Assembly: GCF_002890895.1 (NCBI RefSeq) | Contig: NZ_POUL01000002.1 | Span: 124,001-188,000 of the forward strand | Origin: Stutzerimonas stutzeri | GTDB taxonomy: Bacteria; Pseudomonadota; Gammaproteobacteria; Pseudomonadales; Pseudomonadaceae | DNA length: 64,000 bases | Direction: 5' to 3' | Shown here: positions 1-8,967 of the stretch, one piece after another | How positions within the stretch are numbered: position 1 is the stretch's first letter | How the letters are laid out: each line of letters starts with the position of its first letter | The notes under the pieces: generated by a model | The model's database searches: none | Told to the model about the DNA's origin: nothing | Seen by the model: the letters and a program-made list of their open reading frames with translations, nothing else | Translations under genes and position numbers: made by a program

Positions 1-3000
1 TGGAAGCGAATCTGGTCAAAGAAGCGCAGCAGCCAGGGCTTGCCGCCGAAGGCCTCCACAGCGCGGTAGCGGTTCCACATCTGCAGGGTGCGGCCGACGA
101 ACTGGTAGCCACCCGGACCTTCCATGCCGTAGACGCACATGTAGGCGCCACCGATGCCCACGGAGTTTTCCGCAGTCCAGGTGCGTGCCGGGTTGTACTT
201 AGTGGTGACCAGCCGATGCCTTGGGTCGAGCGGCGTCGCGACCGGGGCGCCGAGGTAGACATCACCGAGGCCCATCACCAGATAGCTGGCTTCGAACACC
301 GTGCGATGCACTTCGTCGAGGTTTGGCAAATCGTTGATGCGGCGGATGAATTCCAGGTTGCTCGGGCACCAGGGCGCATCCTTGCGTACGGTGGTCATGT
401 ATTTTTCGATGGCCAACTGACAGGCCGGGTCGTCCCAGGACAACGGCAGGTAAACGGTTCGCGAGGGGACTTTCAGGTCGCGGGCGGCGCACACCGCGTC
501 CCATTCGCCCTCGACGATGTCGAGCAACGTCCGCAACGGCAGGGTTTCTGGCTGGTAATGGACCTGCAGGGAGCGAATGCCGGGGGTGAGGTCGATTACG
601 CCGTCGAGGTTCTTCGCCTCCAGCGCCTGCATCAGCGCATGGCCACGAAAGCGCAGAACAAGATCCAGTTCAGGCGCGCCGATTTCCAGCAACAGGTGGG
701 TGTCGCCGGAGAGGCGGGCGACCAGCCGGGTATCGTCCTCACCTAGATCGAGGACGATGGGCGAGGTGAGCGCTTGCGCACTTGTAGAAACGACGGTGCC
801 GCTCTGACTGCCACGAAGCGCACATTCGTCGCTCAGCGCCTTCGCCAGCTGCCGCGCGGTGGTCACCTCCACTGGTACGAAACGCACCTTGTCGCCAGCC
901 TTGAGCTGGCCCATCTGCCAGAGGTCGGCCTCAATGATGGTCACCGGGCAGACGAAGCCGCCGAGGCTCGGGCCGTCCGGACCGAGTATTACCGGCATGT
1001 CGCCGGTGAAATCCACCGCGCCGATGGCGTAGGGGTTGTCGTGGATGTTCGACGGGTGCAGGCCGGCCTCGCCACCGCTGTCGCGTACCCACTCGGGTTT
1101 CGGGCCGATCAAGCGCACGCCGGTCCGGCTTGAGTTGAAATGGACTTCCCAGTTGGTGGTGAAGAATTTGTCGATATAGCCTTCGGTGAAATACTCCGGT
1201 GCACCATGTGGGCCGTAGATCACACGGATCTCGCGCACTGCGGGCAAGGCTGAGCACAGTTCCAGCGGCAGGCTTGCGCCAACGCTGTCGTCAGCCAGTT
1301 CGGGAAGGTGCAGCACGTCACCGGCCCGCAAAGCGCGCCCGGAATGGCCGCCGAACTGGCCGAGGGTGAAGGTGCTCTTGCTGCCCAGATAATCGGGCAC
1401 CTGCAGTCCGCCGCGTACGCTTAGGTAGCTGCGCGCACCCGCACCGGCGATGGTGCCGAGCGCAAGCGTGCTGCCAGCCTTGACCAGAATCGCGGTGCAC
1501 ATCGGTTGCTCGATGTCGTCGAGTTTCACTGGAATGTCAGCGCCGGTTACTGCGACTACCGCATCGGTATTGAAGCGCAGGATCGGCCCGCTCATGGTGA
1601 CTTCCAGGCCTGCGGCATCGGCCGGATTGCCCAGCAGCGCATTGCCCAGGCGCAGCGCACGGCTGTCCATCGGACCGGACGGTGGCACGCCGACAGCCCA
1701 GTAGCCGAGCCGTCCGGGGAAGTCCTGCACGGTGGTCTGGGTGCCAGCTGCGAGCACCTCGAAGGTGGCGGCTTGGTAAGTCAACCCTTCCAGGCAGCGG
1801 GTCCAGGGATTGCCTTCGGCAAAGGGCGCATAGGCGAGGATCTGGCGCAGGTAGTCGCGGTTGGTCTCGAGGCCATAGAGCAGGGTGTCGGCTAAAGCCT
1901 GATCGAGCGCAGCGTGGGCCGCTTCACGGGTCGGCGCATGGGTGATGAGCTTGGCGATCATCGGGTCAAAGTAGGGCGGAATCTCGCAGCCAGCCTCGAC
2001 CCAGGTGTCGATGCGCAGAGCCTTGCGATCTGACTCGGGGAAATTCACGGCGGTCAGCAGGCCCGGACTCGGTTGGAAGTCGCGGCCCGGGTCTTCGGCG
2101 TAGAGGCGTGCCTGGACGGCATGGCCGCTGGGATTCAAGTCTTTCGCCAGTGCCGACAAAGGTGCCAGATCGCCGGCGGCCAGTTCGATCATCCAGCGCA
2201 CCAGGTCGACGCCCCAGACTTGCTCGGTCACGCCGTGTTCGACCTGCAGGCGGGTGTTCACTTCGAGGAAGTAGAAGCGCTCGGCCTCGGCGTCATAGAC
2301 AAACTCGACGGTACCAGCGCTGCGGTAGTTCACCGCCTTGGCCAGCTTGATGGCGGCTTCGCACAGGGCCTCAGCCATACCGGTCGGCAGGTTCGGTGCC
2401 GGTGTTTCTTCCAGCACTTTCTGGTTGCGCCGCTGCACCGAGCAGTCGCGAACGCCCAGTGCGATCACCTCGCCCTCGCCGTCACCAAATACCTGCACTT
2501 CCAGATGGCGGGCGCGCTGAATGTATTTTTCGATGAACACACCCGAATCGCTGAAATTGTTCTGCCCCAGGCGTTTAACTGCGTCGAAGGCATCCGACAG
2601 CTCCTCGGCCGAGCGGCATACGCGCATGCCAATGCCGCCGCCGCCAGCCGTGCTCTTGAGCATGACGGGATAACCGACCTGTTGGCCGGCTTCCAGCGCG
2701 GCTTCGAGGCTCTCCAGCAGTTCGGTGCCTTCCAGCATCGGCACGCCGTGCTGCTTGGCCAGCGCTCGGGCGGTGTGCTTGAGCCCGAACACCCGAAGCT
2801 GCTCGGGAGTCGGCCCGACAAAGGCGATGCCGGCGGCCTCGCACGCCTCGGCAAAGGCGGCATTCTCGGAAAGAAAACCGTAGCCGGGATGAATCGCCGT
2901 CGCACCGGTGGCCTGCGCGATACCGAGGATCTTGTCGACCACCAGATATGTGTTCGATGCAGCGCCTTCACCGAGGCTATGGGCTTCATCAGCCTGCTGG

Positions 3001-3125
3001 ATGTGCAAGCTGGCGGCATCCGCTTCTGAATAGACGGCCACGCCTTTTACGTCCAGGGCACGCAGCGTGTGCAGAATGCGGCAGGCGATGGCGCCGCGGT
3101 TGGCGATCAAGAGTTTGTCGAACAT
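1..3125 (-). CDS. Urea-carboxylase-family enzyme, probably guanidine carboxylase (3' end outside window)
   Basis: Biotin-dependent carboxylase that would carboxylate guanidine (or urea) with ATP and bicarbonate, feeding the DUF1989 deiminase and allophanate hydrolase. About 1041 residues are visible; the C-terminal biotinyl domain lies beyond the left edge. Seen in order: a biotin carboxylase/ATP-grasp part (residues 1-450; glycine-rich loop [11 protein letters not shown] at 157-167; [10 protein letters not shown] further on), then the AHS2/KipA-like and AHS1/KipI-like carboxyltransferase modules (from about residue 470). The start ATG at 3125 has GAGG upstream (TGAGGGAATGAAG). It is the last visible gene of an operon led by a guanidine-I riboswitch and follows two DUF1989 genes. 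That context, not a residue I can point to, is why I prefer guanidine over urea. An allophanate hydrolase gene is expected next, outside the window. Confidence 0.88.
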   Translation of the reverse strand, partial: MFDKLLIANRGAIACRILHTLRALDVKGVAVYSEADAASLHIQQADEAHSLGEGAASNTYLVVDKILGIAQATGATAIHPGYGFLSENAAFAEACEAAGIAFVGPTPEQLRVFGLKHTARALAKQHGVPMLEGTELLESLEAALEAGQQVGYPVMLKSTAGGGGIGMRVCRSAEELSDAFDAVKRLGQNNFSDSGVFIEKYIQRARHLEVQVFGDGEGEVIALGVRDCSVQRRNQKVLEETPAPNLPTGMAEALCEAAIKLAKAVNYRSAGTVEFVYDAEAERFYFLEVNTRLQVEHGVTEQVWGVDLVRWMIELAAGDLAPLSALAKDLNPSGHAVQARLYAEDPGRDFQPSPGLLTAVNFPESDRKALRIDTWVEAGCEIPPYFDPMIAKLITHAPTREAAHAALDQALADTLLYGLETNRDYLRQILAYAPFAEGNPWTRCLEGLTYQAATFEVLAAGTQTTVQDFPGRLGYWAVGVPPSGPMDSRALRLGNALLGNPADAAGLEVTMSGPILRFNTDAVVAVTGADIPVKLDDIEQPMCTAILVKAGSTLALGTIAGAGARSYLSVRGGLQVPDYLGSKSTFTLGQFGGHSGRALRAGDVLHLPELADDSVGASLPLELCSALPAVREIRVIYGPHGAPEYFTEGYIDKFFTTNWEVHFNSSRTGVRLIGPKPEWVRDSGGEAGLHPSNIHDNPYAIGAVDFTGDMPVILGPDGPSLGGFVCPVTIIEADLWQMGQLKAGDKVRFVPVEVTTARQLAKALSDECALRGSQSGTVVSTSAQALTSPIVLDLGEDDTRLVARLSGDTHLLLEIGAPELDLVLRFRGHALMQALEAKNLDGVIDLTPGIRSLQVHYQPETLPLRTLLDIVEGEWDAVCAARDLKVPSRTVYLPLSWDDPACQLAIEKYMTTVRKDAPWCPSNLEFIRRINDLPNLDEVHRTVFEASYLVMGLGDVYLGAPVATPLDPRHRLVTTKYNPARTWTAENSVGIGGAYMCVYGMEGPGGYQFVGRTLQMWNRYRAVEAFGGKPWLLRFFDQIRF

Positions 3126-3214
3126 CTTCATTCCCTCAGGGGGAGGCGGGCCGTCCCGCTTTCTTTCGTCGTCGCCCCCGGTCGTCCAGGGACTGAATCG
3201 TCTGTAGGGTGGTT

Positions 3215-3367
3215 TCAGCGAAGCGGCGGGCCGCTGTCTGGGGCTGTGCGAGTGGTTTTCGCAGGTGCTGAGTCGGGCGCATCCGGGACATGCGTTGCAG
3301 GCCGCTGGCCGGCGCGCGCCTGCATCAGGGGCAGCACATAACGCTGCAGCAGCGGCATCAGTCCCAT
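3215..3367 (-). CDS. Possible small ORF of 50 aa between DUF1989 gene and carboxylase
   Basis: The 232-base gap between the second DUF1989 gene and the carboxylase holds an open frame of 50 codons. Its ATG at 3367 has GAGG seven bases upstream and overlaps the DUF1989 stop in another frame, an arrangement typical of translational coupling. A second ATG at 3358 overlaps that stop as TGATG. The product would have a short amphipathic N-terminal helix ([16 protein letters not shown]) and a Pro/Ala/Thr-rich, probably disordered tail. Codon choice (CTG, CAG, GCC, CGC) looks like the host's. I do not recognise it, and it may be a chance frame in a GC-rich spacer. Confidence 0.3.
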   Translation of the reverse strand: MGLMPLLQRYVLPLMQARAGQRPATHVPDAPDSAPAKTTRTAPDSGPPLR

Positions 3368-3993
3368 ACCAGTACCTCGGCCGGCGTGGGATTCCAGCCG
3401 TTGCACGGGTTGTTTAGCTGTGGGCAGTTTGAAATCAGCACGATCACGTCCTGCTCGGCTTTCAGCTCAACGTATTTGCCCGGGGCGGAGATACCGTCCT
3501 CGAAGGTCAGGCTGCCATCGGGCGTGACCGGAACGTTCATGAAGAAGTTGATGTTGGCGCCGACATCGCGTTTCTCCAGGCGACCGTCATGCAGGCTGGC
3601 CCGCAGGAAATTGTCGCGGCAGCTGTGCATGTAGCGCTTGTCCAGTGCGTAGCGCACCACGTTGCTCTCCTGTGCACAGGCGCCGCCGAGGGTGTCGTGG
3701 CGACCGCAGGTGTCGGCAACGATGGTTAGCAGCGGGTTGCCGAGGTTGGAGTAGAGCACCGTGCCGGTGGTGAGGTAGACATTGTTCTGCTTGCGCAGGG
3801 TGCGCTGGGGGTCATACCGCTCACGCGGGTTCGTGGCACTGAAGAACAGTGTATCGACCGCCTGATTGCCCTCAAGGTCGAGCAGGCGCAGGGTCTGGCC
3901 GGCCTTCACTTCGAACAGATAAGGCTCGCCCGCCGGGATCATATGGCAAAAGGTGGCAGCCTCGGGGTGCAAGTTGCTTTCGTGGATGGTCAT
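3358..3993 (-). CDS. DUF1989 protein, second subunit of probable carboxyguanidine deiminase (UAAP type)
   Basis: 211 aa, full length for the DUF1989 / urea-amidolyase-associated family. It has the family pattern [20 protein letters not shown] near the N-terminus, [12 protein letters not shown] with Cys and His residues suited to metal binding in the middle, and SPPGKYVEL-like sequence near the C-terminus (seen as [18 protein letters not shown]). These paired genes beside urea carboxylase were long called urea-carboxylase-associated proteins 1 and 2. Published work on guanidine assimilation identified the pair as carboxyguanidine deiminase (CgdAB), which converts carboxyguanidine to allophanate and ammonia. 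It follows its paralogue by 12 bases, so the two are probably made as a heteromer. I have not assigned A or B. Confidence 0.85.
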   Translation of the reverse strand: MTIHESNLHPEAATFCHMIPAGEPYLFEVKAGQTLRLLDLEGNQAVDTLFFSATNPRERYDPQRTLRKQNNVYLTTGTVLYSNLGNPLLTIVADTCGRHDTLGGACAQESNVVRYALDKRYMHSCRDNFLRASLHDGRLEKRDVGANINFFMNVPVTPDGSLTFEDGISAPGKYVELKAEQDVIVLISNCPQLNNPCNGWNPTPAEVLVWD

Positions 3994-4005
3994 GTTGGCG
4001 CCCCC

Positions 4006-4734
4006 TCAGATGTAGAGTCGTTCGGTGTTGTGGAAGCCGCGGGCATTCTCCGGGCGCGATGTGCGGCAAAGGACGCTGATACCGTCGCTGTCGACGCGGT
4101 GCCAGCTGAGCTGCACGGGTTTTGGTGCGTACTCGGGATTCGGGTCCATTGGGTGCTGCAAGCTGGTGAGCACTACCAGCGTGTCCATTGGCGCGTACAG
4201 CTCGAGATAGTCGCCGGCTTTGCTGTTGCCGAACTCGAAGCCGAAACTGCCATTGGCGTCGACGGTGACCTTGCTGAACAGGTTGAGGGTCATCAACAGA
4301 TCCTGCAGGTTCAGGTTCCACTTGCCCATTTCCACCAGCAGGTTGTCTGTGCCGTTGCGGAAGAAGCCGTTACGCAGCTCCTGATAGCGACCCTGGCCGT
4401 ATTTCTCGGCGACTTCGTCTGCGTTCAGTACGCCACCGAAACTGTCATGCCAGCCGCAGGTGTCAGCCGTGATGCAGGCCAGGACCCGGCCCATGTCCGA
4501 ATACAGGCAGTGGCCGGCGGTGAGTTTGGCGGTGTGCTGACACTTCAGGGTGTCCGGCAGGTTGAGGCGCTCGCTTTTTTCGTAAGCGTTGAACATCAGC
4601 AGGCTGACGTTGGCGCCGCCTTCGAGATCGGTCAGACGCAGCAACTGACCGCGCTTGAGGATGAAAGAAGTGTGGCCGCCGCCGGGAACGAGTTCCTCGT
4701 ACAGCGTGGGGCGAATGGCGAGTGAAGCACTCAT
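4006..4734 (-). CDS. DUF1989 protein, first subunit of probable carboxyguanidine deiminase (UAAP type)
   Basis: 242 aa. Paralogue of the downstream DUF1989 protein, with the same layout: GQLLRLTDLEGGANVSLLMF, then TCGWHDSFGG in the middle (Cys, His and Asp probably binding metal) and KAGDYLELYAPMDTLVVL late in the chain. The start at 4734 has AAGGAG upstream and begins MSASLAIRP; a longer frame exists but would overlap the ATPase gene. The gene starts two bases after the ATPase stop, so it belongs to the riboswitch-controlled operon. In the guanidine route this subunit and its partner would deiminate the carboxylase product to allophanate. Confidence 0.85.
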   Translation of the reverse strand: MSASLAIRPTLYEELVPGGGHTSFILKRGQLLRLTDLEGGANVSLLMFNAYEKSERLNLPDTLKCQHTAKLTAGHCLYSDMGRVLACITADTCGWHDSFGGVLNADEVAEKYGQGRYQELRNGFFRNGTDNLLVEMGKWNLNLQDLLMTLNLFSKVTVDANGSFGFEFGNSKAGDYLELYAPMDTLVVLTSLQHPMDPNPEYAPKPVQLSWHRVDSDGISVLCRTSRPENARGFHNTERLYI

Positions 4735-4735
4735 G

Positions 4736-5572
4736 TCAGGCTCCTTGATTGTCGGTGTGCAGATGGCCCAGGTGCGTCGACAGGTCGCCAACAGAGGCGC
4801 GCGCAACCTGGCGATCGGTGTTCAGCGGGATGTCGTAAGTGACGCGTGCGCCATAGGCGCCGGGGGCGTGCGGATCAAGGCGGGTCTTGTCGAACACCAG
4901 AATGCGCGTGCCAAGGGTGAAGCCCTCGGAGAGGTCGTGGGTGACCATGAACACGGTCAGTCGGGTTTCACACCAGAGTTCCAGCAGCAGCTCGTGCATG
5001 TCCTTGCGAATACCGGGATCAAGCGCGCCAAACGGCTCGTCTAGCAACAGCACGCGGGGCTTCATCACCAGTGCCTGGGCGATGGCCAGGCGTTGCTGCA
5101 TGCCGCCGGAGAGCTGCGCCGGGTACTTGTCCAGCGAGTGTCCAAGGCCCACCTTGCGCAGGATCACTTCGGCCTGCTCGCGTGCTTCGCGCTTGCTGCG
5201 GCCGAACAGCCTGCCCAGTAGCGGGGCCTTGGGCAGCTCCAGGCCGAGGGCGACGTTGTCCAGCACCGACAGATGCGGAAACACCGAATAACGTTGAAAT
5301 ACGACGCCGCGGCTGGCGTCCGGCTCTCCGGCGATGGGGGCGTCGTCGAGCAGGATTTCGCCCCGGCTGGGCCGTTCCTGGCCGAGCAACAGGCGTAGAA
5401 AGGTAGATTTCCCACAGCCGGAGGCGCCGACCAGGGTGCAGAATTCACCTTCATTGACGCTCAGGTTCAGGCGTTCCAGCACTATCTGATCGCCATATTC
5501 CTGCCAGACGTTATTGACTCGTATGAATGGTTTGGCTGGCTGTTCGCCTACCGTGCGGATGACATCGCTCAT
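4736..5572 (-). CDS. ABC transporter ATP-binding protein (NrtD/TauB type), guanidine operon
   Basis: 278 aa nucleotide-binding subunit of an importer of the nitrate/taurine/aliphatic-sulfonate type. Visible motifs: Walker A GASGCGKST, signature LSGGMQQR, Walker B VLLLDEPFGALD and the H-loop VTHDLSEG. The family handles small molecules; here the cargo is probably guanidine or a related nitrogen compound, inferred from the riboswitch and downstream enzymes. Its start overlaps the permease stop by four bases (ATGA). No periplasmic binding protein gene is present beside it. Confidence 0.9.
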   Translation of the reverse strand: MSDVIRTVGEQPAKPFIRVNNVWQEYGDQIVLERLNLSVNEGEFCTLVGASGCGKSTFLRLLLGQERPSRGEILLDDAPIAGEPDASRGVVFQRYSVFPHLSVLDNVALGLELPKAPLLGRLFGRSKREAREQAEVILRKVGLGHSLDKYPAQLSGGMQQRLAIAQALVMKPRVLLLDEPFGALDPGIRKDMHELLLELWCETRLTVFMVTHDLSEGFTLGTRILVFDKTRLDPHAPGAYGARVTYDIPLNTDRQVARASVGDLSTHLGHLHTDNQGA

Positions 5573-6384
5573 GCCTTGGCTCCGTCGTACCAGGGGAAGG
5601 CCAGCTGGGTGAGCTTGCGCAGACCGAAATCCATGCTCCAGGCGAGCAGGGTGATCCAGGCCACATACGGCAGGATCACGTCCATTGCCAGATAACGGCG
5701 AACCAGAAAGATGCGGTAACCCAGACCGTCAGTGGATGCGATGGCCTCGGCGGCGATCAGAAACAGCCAGGCCGAACCCAGCACCAGGCGCAGCGCGATC
5801 AACAGCCGCGGCAGCAGTTGCGGCAGCACCACGCGCAGGATCAGCGTCCAGGTGTTGGCACCGAGCGTCTGTGCCTTGATCAGCAACTCCGGCGGCAACT
5901 CTCGAGCGCGCTGCTCCAGATCCCGCGCCAGAACCGGGGTGACGCCAATGACGATGAGCATGACTTTGGACAGCTCGCCGAGGCCAAAGACGATGAACAG
6001 AATCGGCAGGATTGCCAGCGGCGGAACCATCGACAGCACCGTCAGCAACGGCGACAGAGGTGCGCTGAACAGCGGCAGCGTTCCAGCCGCAACACCGAGG
6101 CACAAGCCGGCAACCGCTGCAATGCCGAGGCCGACACCCAGCCGTTTGAGACTGGACGCGGTGTCCTGCCAGAACAGGTAGTCGCCGCTGCGTTTGTCCG
6201 GGGTGAACGCGAGGCGCTCCACTGCACTGGACATCTGCGTGAAGCTGGGCAGGAGCTTGTCGTTGGGGTTGGTTTCAAGCCGTTGTGCAGAGCTGGTCAG
6301 GTAGGTGAACAGCAAGATGGCAAAGGGCAGGATTACCAGCAGCGTCCAGCCGGTGCGGCCGGGAACGCGATTGATCAGACGCAT
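5569..6384 (-). CDS. ABC transporter permease (NrtB/SsuC type), guanidine operon
   Basis: Inner-membrane permease of 271 aa, the first gene after the guanidine-I riboswitch. About six hydrophobic segments are visible, beginning with TGWTLLVILPFAILLFTYL, and the coupling loop lies in the central part (ELPPELLIKAQTLGANTW, the EAA-type motif). I chose the ATG at 6384 because a GGGGG stretch eight bases upstream can serve as ribosome-binding site and because the riboswitch occupies the sequence further upstream; a longer frame would run into the aptamer. It overlaps the ATPase gene by four bases. The permease is normally paired with a binding protein that is missing here. Confidence 0.88.
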   Translation of the reverse strand: MRLINRVPGRTGWTLLVILPFAILLFTYLTSSAQRLETNPNDKLLPSFTQMSSAVERLAFTPDKRSGDYLFWQDTASSLKRLGVGLGIAAVAGLCLGVAAGTLPLFSAPLSPLLTVLSMVPPLAILPILFIVFGLGELSKVMLIVIGVTPVLARDLEQRARELPPELLIKAQTLGANTWTLILRVVLPQLLPRLLIALRLVLGSAWLFLIAAEAIASTDGLGYRIFLVRRYLAMDVILPYVAWITLLAWSMDFGLRKLTQLAFPWYDGAKA

Positions 6385-6411
6385 GGGGAGTACCCCCTTT
6401 TGAGTGGGGGG
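6385..6411 (-). promoter_or_regulatory. Hairpin that can sequester the ribosome-binding site of the permease
   Basis: Read on the minus strand, CCCCCC (6411-6406), a loop ACTCAAAA, then GGGGG (6397-6393), followed by TACTCCCC and the ATG at 6384. The G-run is the only purine-rich ribosome-binding site, so folding would block it. It lies about 90 bases downstream of the guanidine aptamer and is a plausible output of the riboswitch. No U-tract follows, so a transcription terminator is less likely here. Confidence 0.55.
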
Positions 6412-6462
6412 TGTTGCCGCGGGCCGGTCGTCTTGTCGAATCCGAGCGGTGGCATATAAGGG

Positions 6463-6473
6463 CCTCCAGTGAG
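6463..6473 (-). promoter_or_regulatory. Putative anti-aptamer strand of the guanidine riboswitch expression platform
   Basis: The 11 bases CTCACTGGAGG (minus strand, 6473-6463) are an exact complement of CCTCCAGTGAG inside the aptamer (6547-6537). Pairing of the two would destroy the small aptamer hairpin, so ligand-bound and free states may be mutually exclusive. The regulatory role is inferred from sequence complementarity only. Confidence 0.5.
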
Positions 6474-6499
6474 TGGGCATAGCAAAGGAGCTGCGTGTC

Positions 6500-6600
6500 G
6501 AACGCCGTCTCCCGGGCTTTTATCCCGCCGTGTAACCTCACTGGAGGTCGCCAACTCTCGGACCAGCCACTCGCAACGCGAGCCGGAACCCTAGTCGGCT
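6500..6600 (-). ncRNA. Guanidine-I (ykkC) riboswitch aptamer
   Basis: The minus strand shows the conserved blocks of the ykkC/guanidine-I class in order: CTAGGGTTCCG (around 6594-6584), CTGGTCCGAGAG (around 6567-6556) and ACACGGCGGGATAAAAGCCC followed by GGGAGA (around 6533-6506). Between the second and third block lies a small hairpin ACCTC-CAGT-GAGGT. The class binds guanidinium and switches on genes for guanidine export or degradation. It sits directly upstream of the permease, so the whole operon down to the carboxylase should be guanidine-inducible. The match is strong enough that I consider the identity near certain. Confidence 0.95.
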
Positions 6601-7276
6601 ATTTCTAAATTTGTCTCGTCCCTGAGCCGCAGCTTCCTGGCATAAGTGGTTTTGCAAGAGCGGTGCCAAGCGCAGAGCCGCCTGGTTTGGGCCATTGCCA
6701 CGCTGGCGGGCAGCTCTGGCGCGCCTTGATGGTGCAATGCGCGCGTAGCGTGCTTCCTTTCGAAGCATCGATTTGGAATAGGCGGCAGCTCAGGTGGGGC
6801 CGGGCGAAGTCGGGCTTCGCCAGTAGTAATGTCCGTCGTTCTGACGTATCCCAAGAAATGCGCGCTTCACTGCGCCGTCAGGCACGCCGAGCCCGCTCAG
6901 TTATGGCGCTAATCTGCGTCGCCACGTTGTGGCCGCACCAGGATATATAGCCGGTCCCAGATCATGTTGTCGTACGCGAAGCGAACGCTGAGCGTTTAAT
7001 CGGGATCGGGTGCGCATAGGCGTAAGCGTTAACCGGCAGCCGGAACGTTTTGCCGAGCCGATTAGTGTCGCTTGATAGTGGTTTGGGTATTTGGAGTACA
7101 GGAGGGGGTGCGAATCTGCCGACTTATTCGGTTTCTACAGATGCGGAGTTCATAAGGCGCGGTCCTGGACCGGAGCGACGCGTTGGAATCAGGTGGGGAT
7201 AGAGCAGGGTGGGAGGGTCCGAGCAGGCGCTGCGTCCGCGAGGACGTCAGCGGCCCGGTTTCCTGGATGCAGTGAC
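6601..7276. other. Intergenic region between guanidine operon leader and HU gene
   Basis: No gene is recognised in these 676 bases. Short open frames exist on both strands but have unlike codon use, no ribosome-binding site and no recognisable product. The promoter of the guanidine operon must lie in the part just above 6600, but I could not pick out a convincing -35/-10 pair. Confidence 0.5.
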
Positions 7277-7549
7277 TTAGTTCACTGCGTCCTTCAGCGA
7301 CTTGCCTGGCTTGAAGCCTGGCAGCTTTGCTGCGGAGATCTTGATCGTTGCACCTGTCTGCGGATTGCGGCCGTCACGGGCTGCGCGCTCTTTGACAGCA
7401 AAGGTGCCGAAGCCGACGAGCGTCACGCTGTCGCCGTTCTGCAGGGTGTTGGTCACGCTTTCGGTGAAGGCATCCAGCACACGAGTGGCAGTGCTCTTCG
7501 GTACATCGGCGGAGGCGGCGATCGCTTCAATCAACTCGGCTTTATTCAC
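7277..7549 (-). CDS. HU-family nucleoid DNA-binding protein
   Basis: 90 aa, the normal HU length, starting with GTG at 7549 ([10 protein letters not shown], read as Met) with GGAG eight bases upstream. The DNA-binding arm carries [12 protein letters not shown], close to the HU consensus GRNPQTGKPI, and the C-terminus is [14 protein letters not shown]. It bends and compacts DNA non-specifically as a dimer. It is closest in pattern to Pseudomonas HupB but does not sit next to lon, so it may be a second HU copy. It has its own transcription unit with no close neighbours on the same strand. Confidence 0.92.
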   Translation of the reverse strand: MNKAELIEAIAASADVPKSTATRVLDAFTESVTNTLQNGDSVTLVGFGTFAVKERAARDGRNPQTGATIKISAAKLPGFKPGKSLKDAVN

Positions 7550-7848
7550 GGGTGTGGCTCCAGATTGGAATGGGTGGTCAGTATAAGCAGCGTCTTGCCC
7601 TGTCGCCTGCGGCAAATTTCCTCTTTTTCAAAAATATCCCGTGCGGGGCGACAAATCACTTGGTTGCCTGATCCAGACGCTTTTGTCTGGACATCGAAAT
7701 TTTGGCTCCGGTTCATTGCCCTCCCGACCATTGGTAGCTTGCTGTCTGCTGGATGCGCCATAGCACCCGTCACGCAGCATGGAACACATGGTTCGAGATC
7801 TGAAGGCAGTAACCGTCTATTCACAGGCTGATTGGCTCGTCTTCAACT
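7550..7848. other. Intergenic region upstream of HU gene
   Basis: Contains the HU leader, with a T/A-rich stretch around 7615-7650 that may be its promoter region. A plus-strand frame near 7700-7830 includes a lipobox-like LLSAGC but lacks a start codon with a ribosome-binding site, so I do not call a gene. Confidence 0.4.
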
Positions 7849-8277
7849 TCAATAATGGACGTCGATGCCGATCTCCAGAGGCTTGTCGCCTGGCACATCG
7901 AACCGGCTATCCTCGAACGCCGGCGGGCCCATCACCTTGGGGTTATTGGACAAGCCATAGCCTTCGGTGGGAAACATGCCAAACCTGAGGTCCAATTCGC
8001 CGTTAGCGTTTTCGTCGTGGTAGGCCATCACGGCGTAATCACCGGCAGGAACGTCTTCGAACAGCACGGTGACAGTTCCGGCCTTGGCCGGCGACTCGCT
8101 GGAGGCGAATGCCTGGTCCGCTTTACGGAATGTCTTCGGGTCGGAGAACAAAGCCACGCGAACAGTGCCGCGATCGTGCTCGATGTTGTTGAGTTTGACT
8201 GTCAACGGCTGGCCATCGGCGAAAGCCGCTTGACCTATCACCATTGTTACCAAAGTTAGCGCTACGCGCAGTGTCAT
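7849..8277 (-). CDS. DUF2141 family secreted protein
   Basis: 142 aa with an N-terminal signal peptide (MTLRVALTLVTMVIGQAAFA) and a single DUF2141 domain. Family hallmarks are seen: VRVALFSDPKTF, PAGDYAVMAYHDENANGELD (an acidic loop resembling a calcium-binding turn) and the Pro/Gly-rich GPPAFEDSRFDV. Its role is unknown; it is predicted to be periplasmic or exported. It stands alone on the minus strand. The end at GIDVHY is complete. Confidence 0.85.
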   Translation of the reverse strand: MTLRVALTLVTMVIGQAAFADGQPLTVKLNNIEHDRGTVRVALFSDPKTFRKADQAFASSESPAKAGTVTVLFEDVPAGDYAVMAYHDENANGELDLRFGMFPTEGYGLSNNPKVMGPPAFEDSRFDVPGDKPLEIGIDVHY

Positions 8278-8490
8278 GGGATTCGCTCCTGGTCGACGTG
8301 TTTATCGAATGAATCGAGGGCGGGCGCACCAAGCTGCCCAAAATGTCTGGCGATAGTGCCGTGCTTCTAACGGATCGGCCAGCCAAACGGCTGACCAGTC
8401 AGTCTCGTCTTGTATCGAATGACGCCGCCGTGGCTCCACGAACGCAGCAATGCGATGCTAGGCGCCAAACGACCTATCGACCGAGCCCGC

Positions 8491-8967
8491 ATGAACAAGA
8501 CCCATCTTCAGACGCTGATAATCGACAAGCTGCAGGCCGATCTGGCTGTTGCAAAGGATGCACTGAAGGCCTCACACGAGGCGGCGACGCACGCCGAAAG
8601 CAAAGCGGAGAACAAGTACGACACCCGAGGATTGGAAGCCGCCTACCTGGCCGTTGGGCAACGGAAGCGCGTTCACGAAATAGAGAAAGCGATCTCAAGC
8701 TACCAAAACCTGCCCGTACGATCGCATCGCAATGAAGCCATCACCCTGGGCGCGTTGGTTTCGCTGGAGTCCGCTGACAGTTGCCGTTGGGTATTTCTGG
8801 GACCAGATGCCGCTGGGCTGAGTGTGACGGTTGAAGGCGAAGAGGTGCTGGTGATCTCTCCGCGTTCGCCTCTGGGCAGGGCGCTGCTGGGCTGCGAGGA
8901 AGGTGATGAAGCCGAGATCAAGGTCGAGGGACAGTCCCTTCGATACAGCCTAGTCAGCGTCAGCTGA
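8491..8967 (+). CDS. Small GreA/GreB-family transcription factor
   Basis: 158 aa. The N-terminal half is a predicted coiled coil with the pattern ATHAESKAENKYDTRGLEA, shared by short Gre-like proteins of Pseudomonas. The C-terminal half resembles the Gre/Rnk FKBP-like globular domain, ending SPLGRALLGCEEGDE and VEGQSLRYSLVSVS. It should bind in the secondary channel of RNA polymerase and act on backtracked complexes, or it may be a Rnk-like modulator. The ATG at 8491 has only a weak ribosome-binding site (CGAG); an in-frame ATG at 8455 would add 12 residues. It lies alone on the plus strand. Confidence 0.75.
   Translation: MNKTHLQTLIIDKLQADLAVAKDALKASHEAATHAESKAENKYDTRGLEAAYLAVGQRKRVHEIEKAISSYQNLPVRSHRNEAITLGALVSLESADSCRWVFLGPDAAGLSVTVEGEEVLVISPRSPLGRALLGCEEGDEAEIKVEGQSLRYSLVSVS

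Noticed and set aside
2073..3029. 318-codon plus-strand open frame
   Set aside because: Antisense to the biotin carboxylase domain of the large carboxylase.
7689..7831. Lipobox-like LLSAGC in a plus-strand frame, possible small lipoprotein
   Set aside because: No ATG or GTG with a ribosome-binding site precedes it, and it lies in the HU leader; coincidence is more likely.
7091..7831. 246-codon plus-strand open frame
   Set aside because: Antisense to the HU gene and its leader; HU is the real gene.
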